Source: Bacillus sp. T3
Lineage (GTDB): Bacteria; Bacillota; Bacilli; Bacillales; Cytobacillaceae
Direction of reading: 5' to 3'
Length of the DNA: 64,000 nucleotides
Assembly (NCBI RefSeq): GCF_033449965.1
Contig: NZ_CP137761.1
Coordinates: 3,782,001 to 3,846,000, forward strand
Under the pieces are notes generated by a model. That model made no database searches. It was not told the origin of the DNA and saw only the letters and a list, made by a program, of their open reading frames with translations. Of the stretch, positions 1 to 9,401 are shown piece after piece. Both the position numbers and the translations under genes were made by a program. The stretch's first letter is position 1, and every line of letters starts with the position of its first letter.

Positions 1-17
1 AAAGGAGAGTAAACACA

Positions 18-926
18 ATGAACCTTTACCAATTGTATTATTTTAAAACGATGGCAAACCTTGAGCATTATACAAAAGCTGCAGAAGAGCTCTCTATGAC
101 ACAACCAAGCCTAAGTAATGCCATTTCTGCTTTAGAAAGTGAACTGGAGATTCATTTATTTGAAAAACAAGGACGCAATGTTAAATTATCTAAATACGGG
201 AAAAAACTTTTGCCTTATGTTGATAATGCTATAGCAGAGTTAGAAACTGGGATCAAAATGGTTAAAGAAATGAAAAGTGAAGCAAACAGCTTGATCACCC
301 TTGGTTTCATCTATACACTTAGTTCAGAATTTATCCCTAACGTGATTAATTGCTTTAGAAATAAAACACAACAATCCAATATCAATTTTTCTTTAAAAGA
401 GGCCTGGACAAAAGATGCATGTACAGACAGTTTAGTTAAAGGCTTAAAGGAAGAAAAATATGATCTCATTTTTATTTCACTCATACCGAACGATCCAGAG
501 ATAGAATTTGTTCCTATTTTTGAGCAAAATTTAGTTGTTCTTCTTCCAAATAATTGTCCACTTTCCAGTCAAACCTCTGTTGATTTAAGAGATACAGCGC
601 CCTATCCAATCATCCATTACTCAGGAAAAGTTGGATTAAAAAAAGAAATAAATCGCCTGTTTGATATGGTTGACATGGTTCCGAATATTTACTGCGAGGT
701 AGAAGATGAAGTATCGATGGCAGGTTTGGTTTCCGCTAATGTTGGAATGGCAATTGTTCCATATAACCCTACTTTACATAATTATCAAGGAATCAAAATT
801 CTCCCAATCAGTAACCCTTTCTACTCAAGAAAAATATATATTGGGTACATGAAAAATCGATACATGTGTTCAGCTGTAAAGAAATTCAAAGATCATGTAG
901 TCGAGACAGCAAAAATTTACAATTAG
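18..926 (+). CDS. LysR-family transcriptional regulator (copy 1)
   Basis: 302 aa, the usual length for the LysR family. The N-terminal winged helix-turn-helix covers roughly residues 1-60 (MNLYQLYYF start, then TKAAEELSMTQPSLS recognition region), followed by a periplasmic-binding-protein-like effector domain. A strong ribosome binding site (AAAGGAG) lies just upstream; the promoter is outside the window. It closely resembles the second LysR gene at 6730 in length and in the conserved C-terminal KNRY segment, so the two are paralogs. It sits next to acyl-CoA dehydrogenase, aroE and flavin reductase genes on the other strand. LysR proteins usually control such neighbours in response to a pathway intermediate; here the likely effector is a shikimate-pathway compound (inference). 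Confidence 0.9.
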   Translation: MNLYQLYYFKTMANLEHYTKAAEELSMTQPSLSNAISALESELEIHLFEKQGRNVKLSKYGKKLLPYVDNAIAELETGIKMVKEMKSEANSLITLGFIYTLSSEFIPNVINCFRNKTQQSNINFSLKEAWTKDACTDSLVKGLKEEKYDLIFISLIPNDPEIEFVPIFEQNLVVLLPNNCPLSSQTSVDLRDTAPYPIIHYSGKVGLKKEINRLFDMVDMVPNIYCEVEDEVSMAGLVSANVGMAIVPYNPTLHNYQGIKILPISNPFYSRKIYIGYMKNRYMCSAVKKFKDHVVETAKIYN

Positions 927-979
927 TTATAAAGCTTTAGCTCATTCCATTCAGGATAGTAAAAAAACAAACGATAAAA

Positions 980-1007
980 AGCCACTTGTATTGTAAAAAA
1001 AGTGGCT
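980..1007 (+). terminator. Rho-independent terminator after LysR copy 1
   Basis: Inverted repeat AGCCACTT / AAGTGGCT with an A-rich loop, followed by AATTTATT. It lies about 55 nt after the LysR stop codon. Confidence 0.6.
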
Positions 1008-1181
1008 AATTTATTCCATATTCCGCTAAATTATGATCCTAAATTTTCGGAATAGGATATATATATAGAAAGAGAAAAAGAGAGTTTTTGGGCATTAAAA
1101 TTTTTAGGTTGATTCTCCTTTTTAAAAAATAATATAAGGCAATTAACGACATTATTTATTTAGAGAACTTAATCATCCTAT

Positions 1182-1218
1182 TGTCAGCACGATATGAAGG
1201 TTTAATATCGTGCTGACA
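1182..1218. other. Perfect 14-bp hairpin overlapping a stop codon
   Basis: TGTCAGCACGATAT at 1182-1195 is exactly mirrored at 1205-1218 around a 9-nt loop. The stop codon of the frameshifted iron-protein gene (1202-1204, minus strand) lies inside the loop. Neither side has a strong T tract, so it is either a weak bidirectional terminator between convergent genes or an mRNA 3' end structure. Confidence 0.6.
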
Positions 1219-1725
1219 TCTTTTCTAAGGGAACCTCTAACAGACCCCTTGATTTGATATAAACATAGATGATAAAACCTCGTTTGCAACGAAAAACACA
1301 CTGTAGACATGGGCTTTCGTCACAATAGACATAGGCGTCCTCGTCCGCTAACGGGAATACCATGGGCGGCTGTTTCTTTGAAGTAACATACTTGATATAC
1401 CCCCGGAGAAGGTTTTAAGTAATATCCACTCTGGTTTGTCAAACAGTTGTTTTGTCTCCCAGAATACTTGGACCGCATTCTGATTGTGACCGCCAACAAT
1501 CTGATAGTCAACATTGATCTCGGATAACACATCCTCCAATTTAAGCGGCTTCAGCCGTTCCATAGTTGCGTTGCAGCAGACCGGCTCTTGAGGTGGCACG
1601 TTGTAATCTAACCCTTGATATAGTCCACCGCAATGACTACAGCGGTAAATAACGATATCAGGACATTCCGGCCAAGGTTTTCTTGATGCCTTACTTCTTA
1701 GCGGTCCAAATTCCCTTTCTACCAA
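1202..1725 (-). CDS. Desulforedoxin/superoxide-reductase-like small iron protein (frameshifted)
   Basis: About 174 aa once one frameshift is corrected. The start is TTG at 1725 behind GGAGGG. The N-terminal half has a desulforedoxin-type metal site, YRCSHCGG then PVCCNATM (C-x2-C...CC). The C-terminal half has the spacing of a superoxide-reductase-like fold (PEWILLKTFSGG, then KYV, then FPLADEDAYVYC) but keeps only one obvious histidine and has extra cysteines (DESPCLQC). The reading frame breaks at a run of five G around 1402; six G would give SGGYIKYV and a continuous protein to the stop at 1202. It is transcribed toward LysR copy 1, downstream of the acyl-CoA dehydrogenase. An electron-carrier role is a guess. 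Confidence 0.55.
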
Positions 1726-1764
1726 TTTCCAGCCCTCCCTGTTAGTCGAGCTACCTTTGTAAAT

Positions 1765-1796
1765 AGAGGGGCATCGGTATAGTTCGATGCCCCTCT
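1765..1796 (-). terminator. Terminator after the acyl-CoA dehydrogenase
   Basis: 12-bp perfect stem AGAGGGGCATCG / CGATGCCCCTCT with an 8-nt loop, 22 nt beyond the stop codon. Confidence 0.65.
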
Positions 1797-1818
1797 TGCT
1801 GTACTAAAAGTTTTTGGA

Positions 1819-3030
1819 TTAGTCCTCGTACTTTAAGACTCCACCGTGTTTAATTGTTTGGCGTGAAATGGTAATACGTTGTACAGTAGGAGTACCTTCC
1901 TCTAACCACATTGCACGAGCATCGCGGTACAATCGTTCAACCGGACCATATTCACAGTCTTCGAAGTAGCCAATACCACCGAAAATTTCAAGCATCTCAT
2001 CACTAACTAATTTAGTGACATGGATACTAAATAATTTACACATAGCTGCCTTTTCTTCAATATATTCTCCTTCAGGATCCACTTCGTAGTCCTTGGCAAA
2101 ATCACGAACCATTGTACGAAGGGCGTGAATATAAGTAGACATGTCGGCAATCTTCATTCTAATAGCCTGACGTTCAATGATCGGTTTGCCAAAGGTAACG
2201 CGATCATGAGCACGTTTAATCGTCATTTCTAACATCCGTTGAGCCATTCCTAAGTTGCTGGCCGCGATATGGACACGAGAAACAGATAGGGAATGAATTG
2301 CAATTTCAAGACCCTGACCTTCTTTTCCTAAAAGAAATTTCTTGTTAACTCTCATGTTAGTAAACTTAAGGCCTGTATGACCCGAACCACGCGCACCCAT
2401 CATGTGTGGCATAGGAGTAAGTTCATATCCTGGTGTATCCGCAGAAACCATGAATGTTGAAAGGCGGTTGTCTTTATCGCCATTAGGATTAGTAACACAT
2501 GTAATATATGACCAGTTGCTACAATCAGTGTGGGAGATTAAAAACTTTTCCCCGTTAATAATGTAATCGTCTCCGTCCTTGACAGCAGTTGTTTGAATAT
2601 CCATCCCTGTGCCGCCCTTTTCCTCGGTAACAGCCCAGTTGGTGAAAATCGTTTTATCTTGGAACAATGGCATGTACTCTGCTTTTAGTTCTTCACTTCC
2701 ATAGTCGTAAAGTGGACGCCAGTTCAAATCCATCGCATAGTGTAAATGCATGCGCATTCCACCTGGTCCACGGCTAAATTCTTCTTGAAGCTCTAAAATC
2801 TGCTGCTCGGAGAGGCCCCAACCGCCGTACTCTACTGGAAGAGGTGCACGATAAAGATCATTTTTGATGTTTGTTTCATAGAATTCCTCAGGAAACTTAT
2901 TTGTAACCTCGATTTCTTTTTGCATTTCATCGTACCGGCCCTCAACCAATGTACGAATCTGCATCTTATAAGCCTCAAATTGTTCTGGGGTTAATTTACA
3001 CTTATTTTCCGTTAACGTTAATGTGCTCAT
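1819..3030 (-). CDS. Acyl-CoA dehydrogenase family flavoprotein
   Basis: 403 aa, typical length. It shows the ACAD layout: helical N-domain, central beta domain (NWAVTEEKGGTGMD, FAD-contacting), and C-terminal helical domain with RVTFGKPI and IFGGIGY. The motif WLEEGTPTVQR near residues 376-386 corresponds to the segment carrying the catalytic glutamate (E377 or E378). FAD-dependent alpha,beta-dehydrogenation of a CoA thioester is the family reaction; the substrate is unknown. The start is ATG after a GAGGAAA site. Being beside aroE and an enoate-type reductase suggests a cyclic acid derived from shikimate or quinate as substrate (inference). No CoA ligase is visible in the window. The upstream 287-nt gap carries a degenerate copy (CTAATTCGTATTT at 3110) of the cluster promoter motif. 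Confidence 0.88.
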   Translation of the reverse strand: MSTLTLTENKCKLTPEQFEAYKMQIRTLVEGRYDEMQKEIEVTNKFPEEFYETNIKNDLYRAPLPVEYGGWGLSEQQILELQEEFSRGPGGMRMHLHYAMDLNWRPLYDYGSEELKAEYMPLFQDKTIFTNWAVTEEKGGTGMDIQTTAVKDGDDYIINGEKFLISHTDCSNWSYITCVTNPNGDKDNRLSTFMVSADTPGYELTPMPHMMGARGSGHTGLKFTNMRVNKKFLLGKEGQGLEIAIHSLSVSRVHIAASNLGMAQRMLEMTIKRAHDRVTFGKPIIERQAIRMKIADMSTYIHALRTMVRDFAKDYEVDPEGEYIEEKAAMCKLFSIHVTKLVSDEMLEIFGGIGYFEDCEYGPVERLYRDARAMWLEEGTPTVQRITISRQTIKHGGVLKYED

Positions 3031-3242
3031 GTTTTCCTCCTTATTTGTGCTTAAATTTTTTATGTACTTTTCTGTACATCTAAATTATATCAAGGGCAAA
3101 TTTCTAAAACTAATTCGTATTTCATTACCTATACTCACTATTAATAGAAGGAACGAATGAATCCCATAGTTATGATGTAGAAATGGGCATTTTGAGTCTA
3201 AATTTACCTTTAAACATAAATTCATATATCCAATAACTAAAT

Positions 3243-3288
3243 AAGTCCCGAAGAAACAAGGAGAAGGATTCTTGTTTCTTCGGGACTT
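3243..3288 (-). terminator. Terminator after aroE copy 1
   Basis: 18-bp perfect stem beginning AAGTCCCGAAGAAACAAG with a 10-nt loop, located 30 nt after the stop codon. Reading on the minus strand it ends in TTATTTAGTT. Confidence 0.75.
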
Positions 3289-3317
3289 CTAATTATTTTC
3301 GTTATTTCATTCCTGTT

Positions 3318-4181
3318 TTAAAACAGAAGTTTATTCATTTCATCCACTGGCATTTCTTCTCCCGTCCAAATTTCAAACGCTTTTGCCCCTTGCCAAAGCA
3401 TCATTGCTAAGCCATTAATCGTGCGGCAGCCCTGTTCTTCTGCCATTTCTAATAGTCTTGTTTTTTTGGGAATGTAAATAATATCCGACACAACTAGGTC
3501 TGAATGTAACATTGTTGGATCAGGGATTACCGTTTCTCCTTCTAATGGTTTCATCCCAACCGAAGTAGCGTTAGTAAAAATGCAGCTACCAGAAATTTCT
3601 TCACGTAATTGATCTAAATCGTCAATATCATAGATTTTAACTTTACAGTTTGTTTTACTTGTTATATCAATTGCGGTTTTTTCAGCACGGTAATAAAATT
3701 CATCCTTTTTATTAAAAATGGAGATTTCGCTTACTCCATCCAATGCTGCCTGAATACAAATAGCAGTAGCTGCGCCACCGCTACCTGCAATCGTCATTTT
3801 TTTCCCAATAATATCGATGTTCGCTTCTTTCAACCCACGCATATACCCTATTCCATCCGTAATATGGCCCGTTAGAATACCCCCATCATTTACAACCGTA
3901 TTAACAGCCCCTGCAAGTTCCGCTGCTGGCGACAGTTTGTCTAGGTATTTACACACTAAAGTCTTGTTAGGCATCGTCACGTTAAATCCTCGTACATTCA
4001 GGGCACGAAGACCTTTCAGAACGTCTGGTAAAGACTGATTCCCAATCTCAAAGGCTAAATACACATAGTCTAAACCAAGTCTCGTGAATGCTGCATTGTG
4101 CATGGTCGGAGACAAGCTATGAGAGATGGGTGTTCCTAATAACCCGATTAGTTTTGTTTTTCCGGTAATCCGTGATGTCAT
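3318..4181 (-). CDS. aroE: Shikimate/quinate 5-dehydrogenase family protein, copy 1
   Basis: 287 aa. N-terminal substrate domain with ISHSLSP (serines 20, 22, 24), NVTMPNK (catalytic lysine near 73) and HITDG (catalytic aspartate near 109); Rossmann domain with AGSGGAATA near 132-140; C-terminal QGAKAFEIWTG. The family reduces 3-dehydroshikimate to shikimate or, in YdiB-type members, also oxidises quinate. Two paralogs in one catabolic-looking cluster suggest at least one is an inducible shikimate or quinate oxidiser rather than the biosynthetic enzyme (inference). AAAGGAATG precedes the ATG. It is separated from the upstream flavin reductase by about 190 nt containing a terminator, so it probably has its own promoter. 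Confidence 0.88.
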   Translation of the reverse strand: MTSRITGKTKLIGLLGTPISHSLSPTMHNAAFTRLGLDYVYLAFEIGNQSLPDVLKGLRALNVRGFNVTMPNKTLVCKYLDKLSPAAELAGAVNTVVNDGGILTGHITDGIGYMRGLKEANIDIIGKKMTIAGSGGAATAICIQAALDGVSEISIFNKKDEFYYRAEKTAIDITSKTNCKVKIYDIDDLDQLREEISGSCIFTNATSVGMKPLEGETVIPDPTMLHSDLVVSDIIYIPKKTRLLEMAEEQGCRTINGLAMMLWQGAKAFEIWTGEEMPVDEMNKLLF

Positions 4182-4286
4182 GTTGATTCATTCCTTTTAT
4201 GCTAATTTCCAAAAATAGATTCCCCACTCAATAATCCTTAGGTTATACATTAAGCTATACTAAAAATCATTATTAAAATAATATAA

Positions 4287-4310
4287 GGTAGGAGGAAAAT
4301 CCCTCCTACC
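4287..4310 (-). terminator. Terminator after the flavin oxidoreductase
   Basis: 9-bp GC-rich stem GGTAGGAGG / CCTCCTACC with a 6-nt loop, followed on the minus strand by TTATATTATTTTA. Confidence 0.65.
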
Positions 4311-4368
4311 ACTTTTTCATAATTAACTATTATTTGTCAAGAAAGACAAGGTTTGCGGAGTCAATTGA

Positions 4369-6419
4369 TTAGTATGCTCCCACTACAAACGGTGTTTCGT
4401 GTCTCTCATTGCCATTGCCTGATGCTGGTTCAAATGCACCTATTTTTTCTAATGTTGTAAGAATGTTTCGCCCTTCACGGACACCATCCATAATTTTTCT
4501 TGTTGCCCAACTGTCTCCAATATTTACAACTTCAACATTCTTTTGTGAATAATAAGCTTGTAAATCGCTTAAGCCTGGATTTTCCGGTCTCATGCCCAAG
4601 CAGACAAAGCCGTAATCAAAATCGATAATGGATTCTTGACCGTTAAATTTCACTTTAAAATGATCTTCTGCCACTTCTGTTAATGCAGTACTTGTATGAA
4701 CTGCAACATTCTTTTCTTCTAACATTGACATCATTGATAGTCTAGTAATAACGTCTAAATCTTTTCCAAGTAATGGCATCATTTCAACGATCGAGCAATC
4801 TGCGCCTTTTTCTGCGAAGAATTCAACCACATCAAGTCCTACCGCGCCACCGCCAATGACAGCGATTTTTTCCCCTTCAACATTAGGAATTTCGTGAATC
4901 TTGTTTAACAAGCCAAAAATAGAGGCAACCTTTCCGCCTTTATCAATATTCTCTAACAAACCTTTAATTGGAGGAAGTAATGGTTTAGATCCTGTAGCAT
5001 TTACAATCACATCAGGCTTAAAGGTCTCAATTGTTTTAACATCTGCTTTCGTATTCGTAAACACGATTAGGTTTGTTAATTTTTCAGCACGTCTAATAAG
5101 ATACTCAGGGAAATCGGCGATTCTTCTCTTATCTGGAAATCTTGAAATTTCGCCTGCTAAACCGCCAAGATAAGATTTCTGTTCAAAAAGAATAGTCGTA
5201 CAGCCCACTTCAGCTGCAGTACAAGCGGCTTCAAGTCCGGCAGTTCCACCACCAATGACAACCACTGTGGTTTGTTTTTTGACTTGACGTGCTTTGTATT
5301 CCTCGCCATTAAATAAGTCCGGATTGATTGTACATCTAATTGGGCGGTTTAACGCAATACGATGGCCAGCACACCCGATGTTACAAGAGATACACTTTCT
5401 GATTGAGTCTTCTTGTCCGCTTTCTACTTTAGCTACCCAGTTTGGATCGGCAATTAAGCCACGTCCCATACCAATTAAATCAGCTGCACCTTCTGCTAAA
5501 ATCTTTTCAGCAACCTTCGGATTTCGGATGTTTCCTGTAGCAATCGTTGGTTTATTAAATTTCTCTTTTACAGCTTTGGCCATATATGAACGCCAACCAT
5601 CCTGGAAGATTCATTTGGTCGATTTGAAATTGCAAAGTATCATTTAAGGCAGCTGAAACGTTAAAAATATCCACTTCATCATTTAAATACTCTAAAATAT
5701 TTAAGGTGTCTTCTAATGTGTTTCCACCTTTTACGAATTCCTCAGCACTAAATCTTAAGCTGATTGGGAAAAATGGTCCTACTTCAGCTCGGATTCGATC
5801 AATAACCATTCTCGTAAATCGTGCTCTATTTTCATAGCTTCCACCAAACTCATCCGTACGTTTATTGTATACAGGTGACAAGAATTGGCAAAGTAGATAC
5901 GAGTGTCCAGCATGAATTTCAATTGCATCAAAACCAGCTGCTACAACCCTTTTTGCTGCCTTTCCATATTGTTCTACGATCTCAAGAATCTCTTCTTTTT
6001 CTAATGGTCTCGGAATAGCCCCACCTTTTTTAGAAGGAATATCTGAAGCTGATACAGGCTGACCGCCAATTCTTTCCAGGTACTGCTGATGCTCCAGAAT
6101 GATTAATTTGGATCGCTACTTTTGCACCGTGATTGTGTAATTTTTCTGTTAATCTGTACATCGCTGGAATAAACATATCGTGATCAATACGAAGCTGTGT
6201 TGTTCCATTTGAACCTTGTGGGAAGGCCACACAAGCATTTTCAATGATGATTAATCCAGTGCCCCCTTTTGCTCTTTGCTCGTAATATTTAATATGATGA
6301 TCATTGAATTCTCCATTTGCACCAGCAAAGTTCGTTCCCATTGGGGGCATAACAATACGATTTTTCATTGTCATTCGTTTAATAGTAAGTGGTGAAAAAA
6401 TAGTCTGATACTCAGTCAT
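4369..6419 (-). CDS. NADH:flavin / 2,4-dienoyl-CoA reductase or enoate reductase family (two frameshifts)
   Basis: About 682 aa after repair. The TIM-barrel FMN domain is at the N-terminus (FSPLTIKRMTMKNRIVMPPM; EIHAGHSYL; QFLSPVYNKRTDEFGGS). A 4Fe-4S binding segment RKCISCNIGC plus a later Cys follows, then an FAD/NAD(P) domain with VVVIGGGTAGLEAA and IAVIGGGAVGLD. This is the architecture of FadH, enoate reductase and BaiCD, which reduce C=C bonds of unsaturated acids or acyl-CoAs. The frame breaks at 6076-6080 and at 5601-5605; in both places the sequence reads CCWGG and removing the middle base restores conserved residues (VPERIGG and PDGWRSYMAKA). The gene is divergent from LysR copy 2, a typical regulator-target arrangement. 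I recall a similar reductase beside aroE, MFS and LysR genes in Listeria. Confidence 0.85.
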
Positions 6420-6465
6420 TTTTCATTCCTCCAAATTGGTAATTTCAAATAAGTTTGTGTCTGAA

Positions 6466-6483
6466 TTGTGAATGTATTCACAA
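6466..6483. promoter_or_regulatory. Candidate LysR operator palindrome
   Basis: TTGTGAATGTATTCACAA: 8-bp arms TTGTGAAT/ATTCACAA with 2 central bases, in the divergent region between the flavin reductase and LysR copy 2. A second half-site TTCACAAAG lies at 6580-6588. Related CTTTGTGAA elements occur at 9204, 9280, 11601 and 12678 upstream of other genes of the cluster. Confidence 0.55.
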
Positions 6484-6637
6484 ATAATGACGTAGTTTGT
6501 TACACATTTCACATTCAATCTAGTAAATGTTTATGATTTTTATAAAGAGATTAAAGATACAAAAAGGTTTGTTAATCTCTTCACAAAGTTAATGAAAGCT
6601 TCTATAGATTTATTATATTTCCTCTGCTATCATAAAT

Positions 6638-6666
6638 CTAATTCATATTTAAAGCTTTATTCATAG
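6638..6666. promoter_or_regulatory. Cluster promoter motif CTAATT-N18-CATAG (site 1)
   Basis: A 29-nt element starting CTAATTCATATTT and ending TTCATAG, between the flavin reductase and LysR copy 2. Elements of identical length start at 11718 and 12728. Confidence 0.45.
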
Positions 6667-6729
6667 AATAAAACTATAATTTAGGATCATACTAAATATC
6701 AAATTGATTGTGAAAGGAATTGGGGCAAG

Positions 6730-7641
6730 ATGAATTTACGCCAACTTCAATATTTTCGAGTATTGGCCAAGATGGAACACATAACCCAAGCTGCAGCAAC
6801 TCTTTCCATTACTCAGCCAAGTTTAAGTCATGCTATTTCGGAAATGGAAAAAGAACTAGGAACTTACTTATTTGAAAAACAAGGACGGAACATTCGACTG
6901 ACTAAATACGGACGGTTTTATCTTGATTATGTAAATCGTGCCTTGGAGGAGCTTGAAAAGGGCGAAAAAAAACTGCGAGAATTGACAAGCCCCTCTCACG
7001 GTTTAATTGATTTAGCCTTTATTTATACTTTAGGGCCTCACTTTGTCCCAACTATGATCAAAGCATTTTCTGAACAAGAAGCATTCAAAAACATTTCATT
7101 CTCCTTTCATCAGGGGACGACAAAGAATATTATTAAAGATTTAAAGGAAGAAAAATTTGATATCGCTTTTTGCTCTTTTGTCGAAAATGAGCCAGACGTT
7201 GACTTTGTTCCGCTTGTCGAACAAGAACTGGTGGTTATTGTTCCATTCAACCACCCGTTGGCTGCCTTTGATAGTATCGATTTAAGAGAAACCGCTCCTT
7301 ATCCATTCGTTTTCTATAATGAAGGAAGTGGAATACGGCCCATAATTGACAGTTTATTTTCTAAAGTAAATGTAACTCCCAAAATTGCCTGTCAAGTCGA
7401 AGAGGACAATGCCATGGCAGGACTTGTATCTGTCAATTACGGTATCGCAGTTATGCCCCGGATTTCCTCTTTAGACCATTTCAATGTCAAGATATTAACA
7501 ATCAAAAACCCTGCCCATCAACGCTTTATTTATATCGCTAGTATAAAAAATCGTTACCTGTCTCCTGCAACATCTCATTTTCGCAATTTCTCGATTAATT
7601 ATGGAAAGGAGATTTACTTACAAACAGGCAAACATGCATAA
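6730..7641 (+). CDS. LysR-family transcriptional regulator (copy 2)
   Basis: 303 aa, full length. The HTH is near residues 1-60 (MNLRQLQYFRVLAKMEHITQAA, split here as MNLRQLQYF and ITQAAATLS). The effector domain resembles that of copy 1 throughout (FEKQGRN; DLKEEKFD; VEEDNAMAGLVS; KNRYLSPA). A GAAAGGAATTGGGG stretch upstream supplies the ribosome binding site. It is transcribed away from the flavin reductase across a 310-nt region carrying a TTGTGAAT palindrome and the 29-nt shared motif. I infer it is the activator of the cluster, responding to shikimate, quinate or a derivative. As I recall, a LysR protein (QuiR) does this for Listeria shikimate genes. Its stop codon is the first three bases of a dispersed repeat. 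Confidence 0.9.
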   Translation: MNLRQLQYFRVLAKMEHITQAAATLSITQPSLSHAISEMEKELGTYLFEKQGRNIRLTKYGRFYLDYVNRALEELEKGEKKLRELTSPSHGLIDLAFIYTLGPHFVPTMIKAFSEQEAFKNISFSFHQGTTKNIIKDLKEEKFDIAFCSFVENEPDVDFVPLVEQELVVIVPFNHPLAAFDSIDLRETAPYPFVFYNEGSGIRPIIDSLFSKVNVTPKIACQVEEDNAMAGLVSVNYGIAVMPRISSLDHFNVKILTIKNPAHQRFIYIASIKNRYLSPATSHFRNFSINYGKEIYLQTGKHA

Positions 7642-7770
7642 AGAAAACTCGTCGACTGGCGAGCCTGAAAGGCGAAGACAGAGGCGTAGTTGCGCTTATA
7701 CTTTTATCCCAAAATTTTCCACTACGTCGAATATGCATCATAGCTGAAAATTTATACTTTCATAAAGTGT
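7639..7770 (+). repeat. Dispersed structured repeat, family B, copy 1
   Basis: About 130 nt, starting TAAAGAAAACTCG at the LysR stop codon. The second copy at 38703 matches over most of its length (shared GGCGAAGACAGAGGCGTAGT core). It can form CTCGTC/GGCGAG near the 5' end and CGTAGT/ACTACG further in. Confidence 0.7.
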
Positions 7771-7771
7771 A

Positions 7772-7806
7772 AAAAATCCAGTGCCAAATTCAGGCACTGG
7801 ATTTTT
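7772..7806. terminator. Bidirectional terminator between LysR copy 2 and MFS copy 1
   Basis: AAAATCCAGTGCC paired with GGCACTGGATTTT, loop AAATTCA, with A and T tracts on the two sides. Confidence 0.8.
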
Positions 7807-7833
7807 CAATTGAATTTGAATAAAACTAAATGA

Positions 7834-9058
7834 TTATGCTACTTCTCCAATGGTCACTTTCTTTTGGAAAAACACTTTAATGTAACGATAATTAACTACG
7901 GCAGCACTAATTATACCGACTAAATTAATGAAAACGGCAAACCAGAAGATTTCTGTTACATTTCCATCTTTCACAATCAAGCCAGTAATAAGTGGAACAA
8001 TTGTATAGGCTAGAGAGGTCGATGTATACAGTGCACCTGTGATTTGCCCCTTTCTTTCTCCGAAAAATTCATTCATAACCGTTAGGGCTAATTGTAGAAC
8101 CCCTGAGATGGAAAAACCAATCACAAAAGAAATGATAATGATACTTATTGAAGACTGAAAAACGAATAAAGATAAGAGTGCGATAATCGAAATTACCTGG
8201 GTAAATAAGCAAAACCGTGACTGGCTTAACAATTCTATGCAGAACAAGCACTAAAGTAATTACTGAAGCGAGTGAACCAATACTATAGTAGCTTAATAGC
8301 TTCAAGGAATTTGCTTCGTTTAACCCCACTACCTCCTGCCCAAAGGTTGGCAGCCATAGTTGGAGAATATAAAGTAACGCCTGGCCCGTAAACCCGATGA
8401 TAATTAGGCAAACGCCTTCTTGCCAAAACTTTGGTTTGCTTACATAGTTCATTTCTGGATTAAGTTCATTTTTCACACTGTTTTGTCCTTGTGCAGATTG
8501 ACTAGGAAACTTCATTTTGCTCAAAATGATAAAACTGAACAAAAAGACAAGAGCTGGCAAGAAAAACGAGTATCCATAATAGATTTCATGGTTCATAAAA
8601 TAAACAATAATAAGTGGTAAAAGCGTTGAACCAACTGAAACAAATCCTCTCACTAACACAGTTGCTGAACCAGGTGTTTTTGGAAAAGCTTCCATTAGTG
8701 CTGGATATGTTCCTGAGTCTGACATCGAAATAGCCACTCCGGCAAGAAATGAAAATACAACTGCAACCGGAACACTTGGACTTAGAGGGATCCCAACCAA
8801 GAAAACAATAAATAATATAGATGCGCCCAAAACGAAAGGTTTTCGACCAAACTTATCAGATAACACACTGGCAATATACAATGTTAATAGTCGGCCCATA
8901 CCCATGGCTGCAACTAGAAAGCTCACACCTGATTTATCAGTATTTAATTGTTCGGACAAAAAAGACATATGTGAAGCTAAAATGATGTTTACCATACCAA
9001 AAAGAATATAATTTATATAAAGTCCAGATACAGTACCTATATATTTATTTCCTCTCAT
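7834..9058 (-). CDS. MFS transporter, copy 1 (frameshifted)
   Basis: About 407 aa when repaired; 12 hydrophobic segments expected for this family. The start is ATG at 9058 (MRGNKYIGTVSG), chosen because AAGGAGGA lies 7 nt upstream. The loop motif DKFGRKPFVLG after TM2 is the MFS signature. The frame changes at 8196-8200, reading CCWGG; removal of one base joins VLLIYP to VISIIALL, which matches the corresponding part of the paralog at 9402 (VLIYPLVSFITLL). Likely imports shikimate, quinate or a related hydroaromatic acid, judged only from the neighbouring genes. Confidence 0.85.
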
Positions 9059-9401
9059 GATCAAGTCCTCCTTTAAGTCAAAGTTTACGTACAATTTACT
9101 GTGGAATAAATAGCTATCAATATAACAACCCCATTAACACTATTAACAACATTGAAATAATTTTATATTAAAATCGCGATTAGATTGAGATAGGTATTTA
9201 CAGCTTTGTGAATTCCATTTATGTAGACACAAAATAGAAAAAAAACCGTCTACTTTTCATCACTATTTACTATTGTAAACTTTGTGAATTTGTGAGCAAG
9301 TAGTTTTTAAAAATAAGGCACTTTCGGTTTGACCACATTCGGGACCGAAAGTGCCTCACTACTACTAGTGTAGTGATTAACTTAAACTATAGCTGATAAA
9401 A
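9059..9401. promoter_or_regulatory. 343-nt intergenic region upstream of MFS copy 1
   Basis: No gene. It contains two identical CTTTGTGAATT elements at 9204-9214 and 9280-9290, matching the half-site of the palindrome at 6466, and the terminator of MFS copy 2. This is the presumed regulated promoter of MFS copy 1. Confidence 0.45.
9316..9356 (-). terminator. Terminator after MFS copy 2
   Basis: 13-bp stem AGGCACTTTCGGT / ACCGAAAGTGCCT, followed on the minus strand by TTATTTTTA. Confidence 0.75.
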
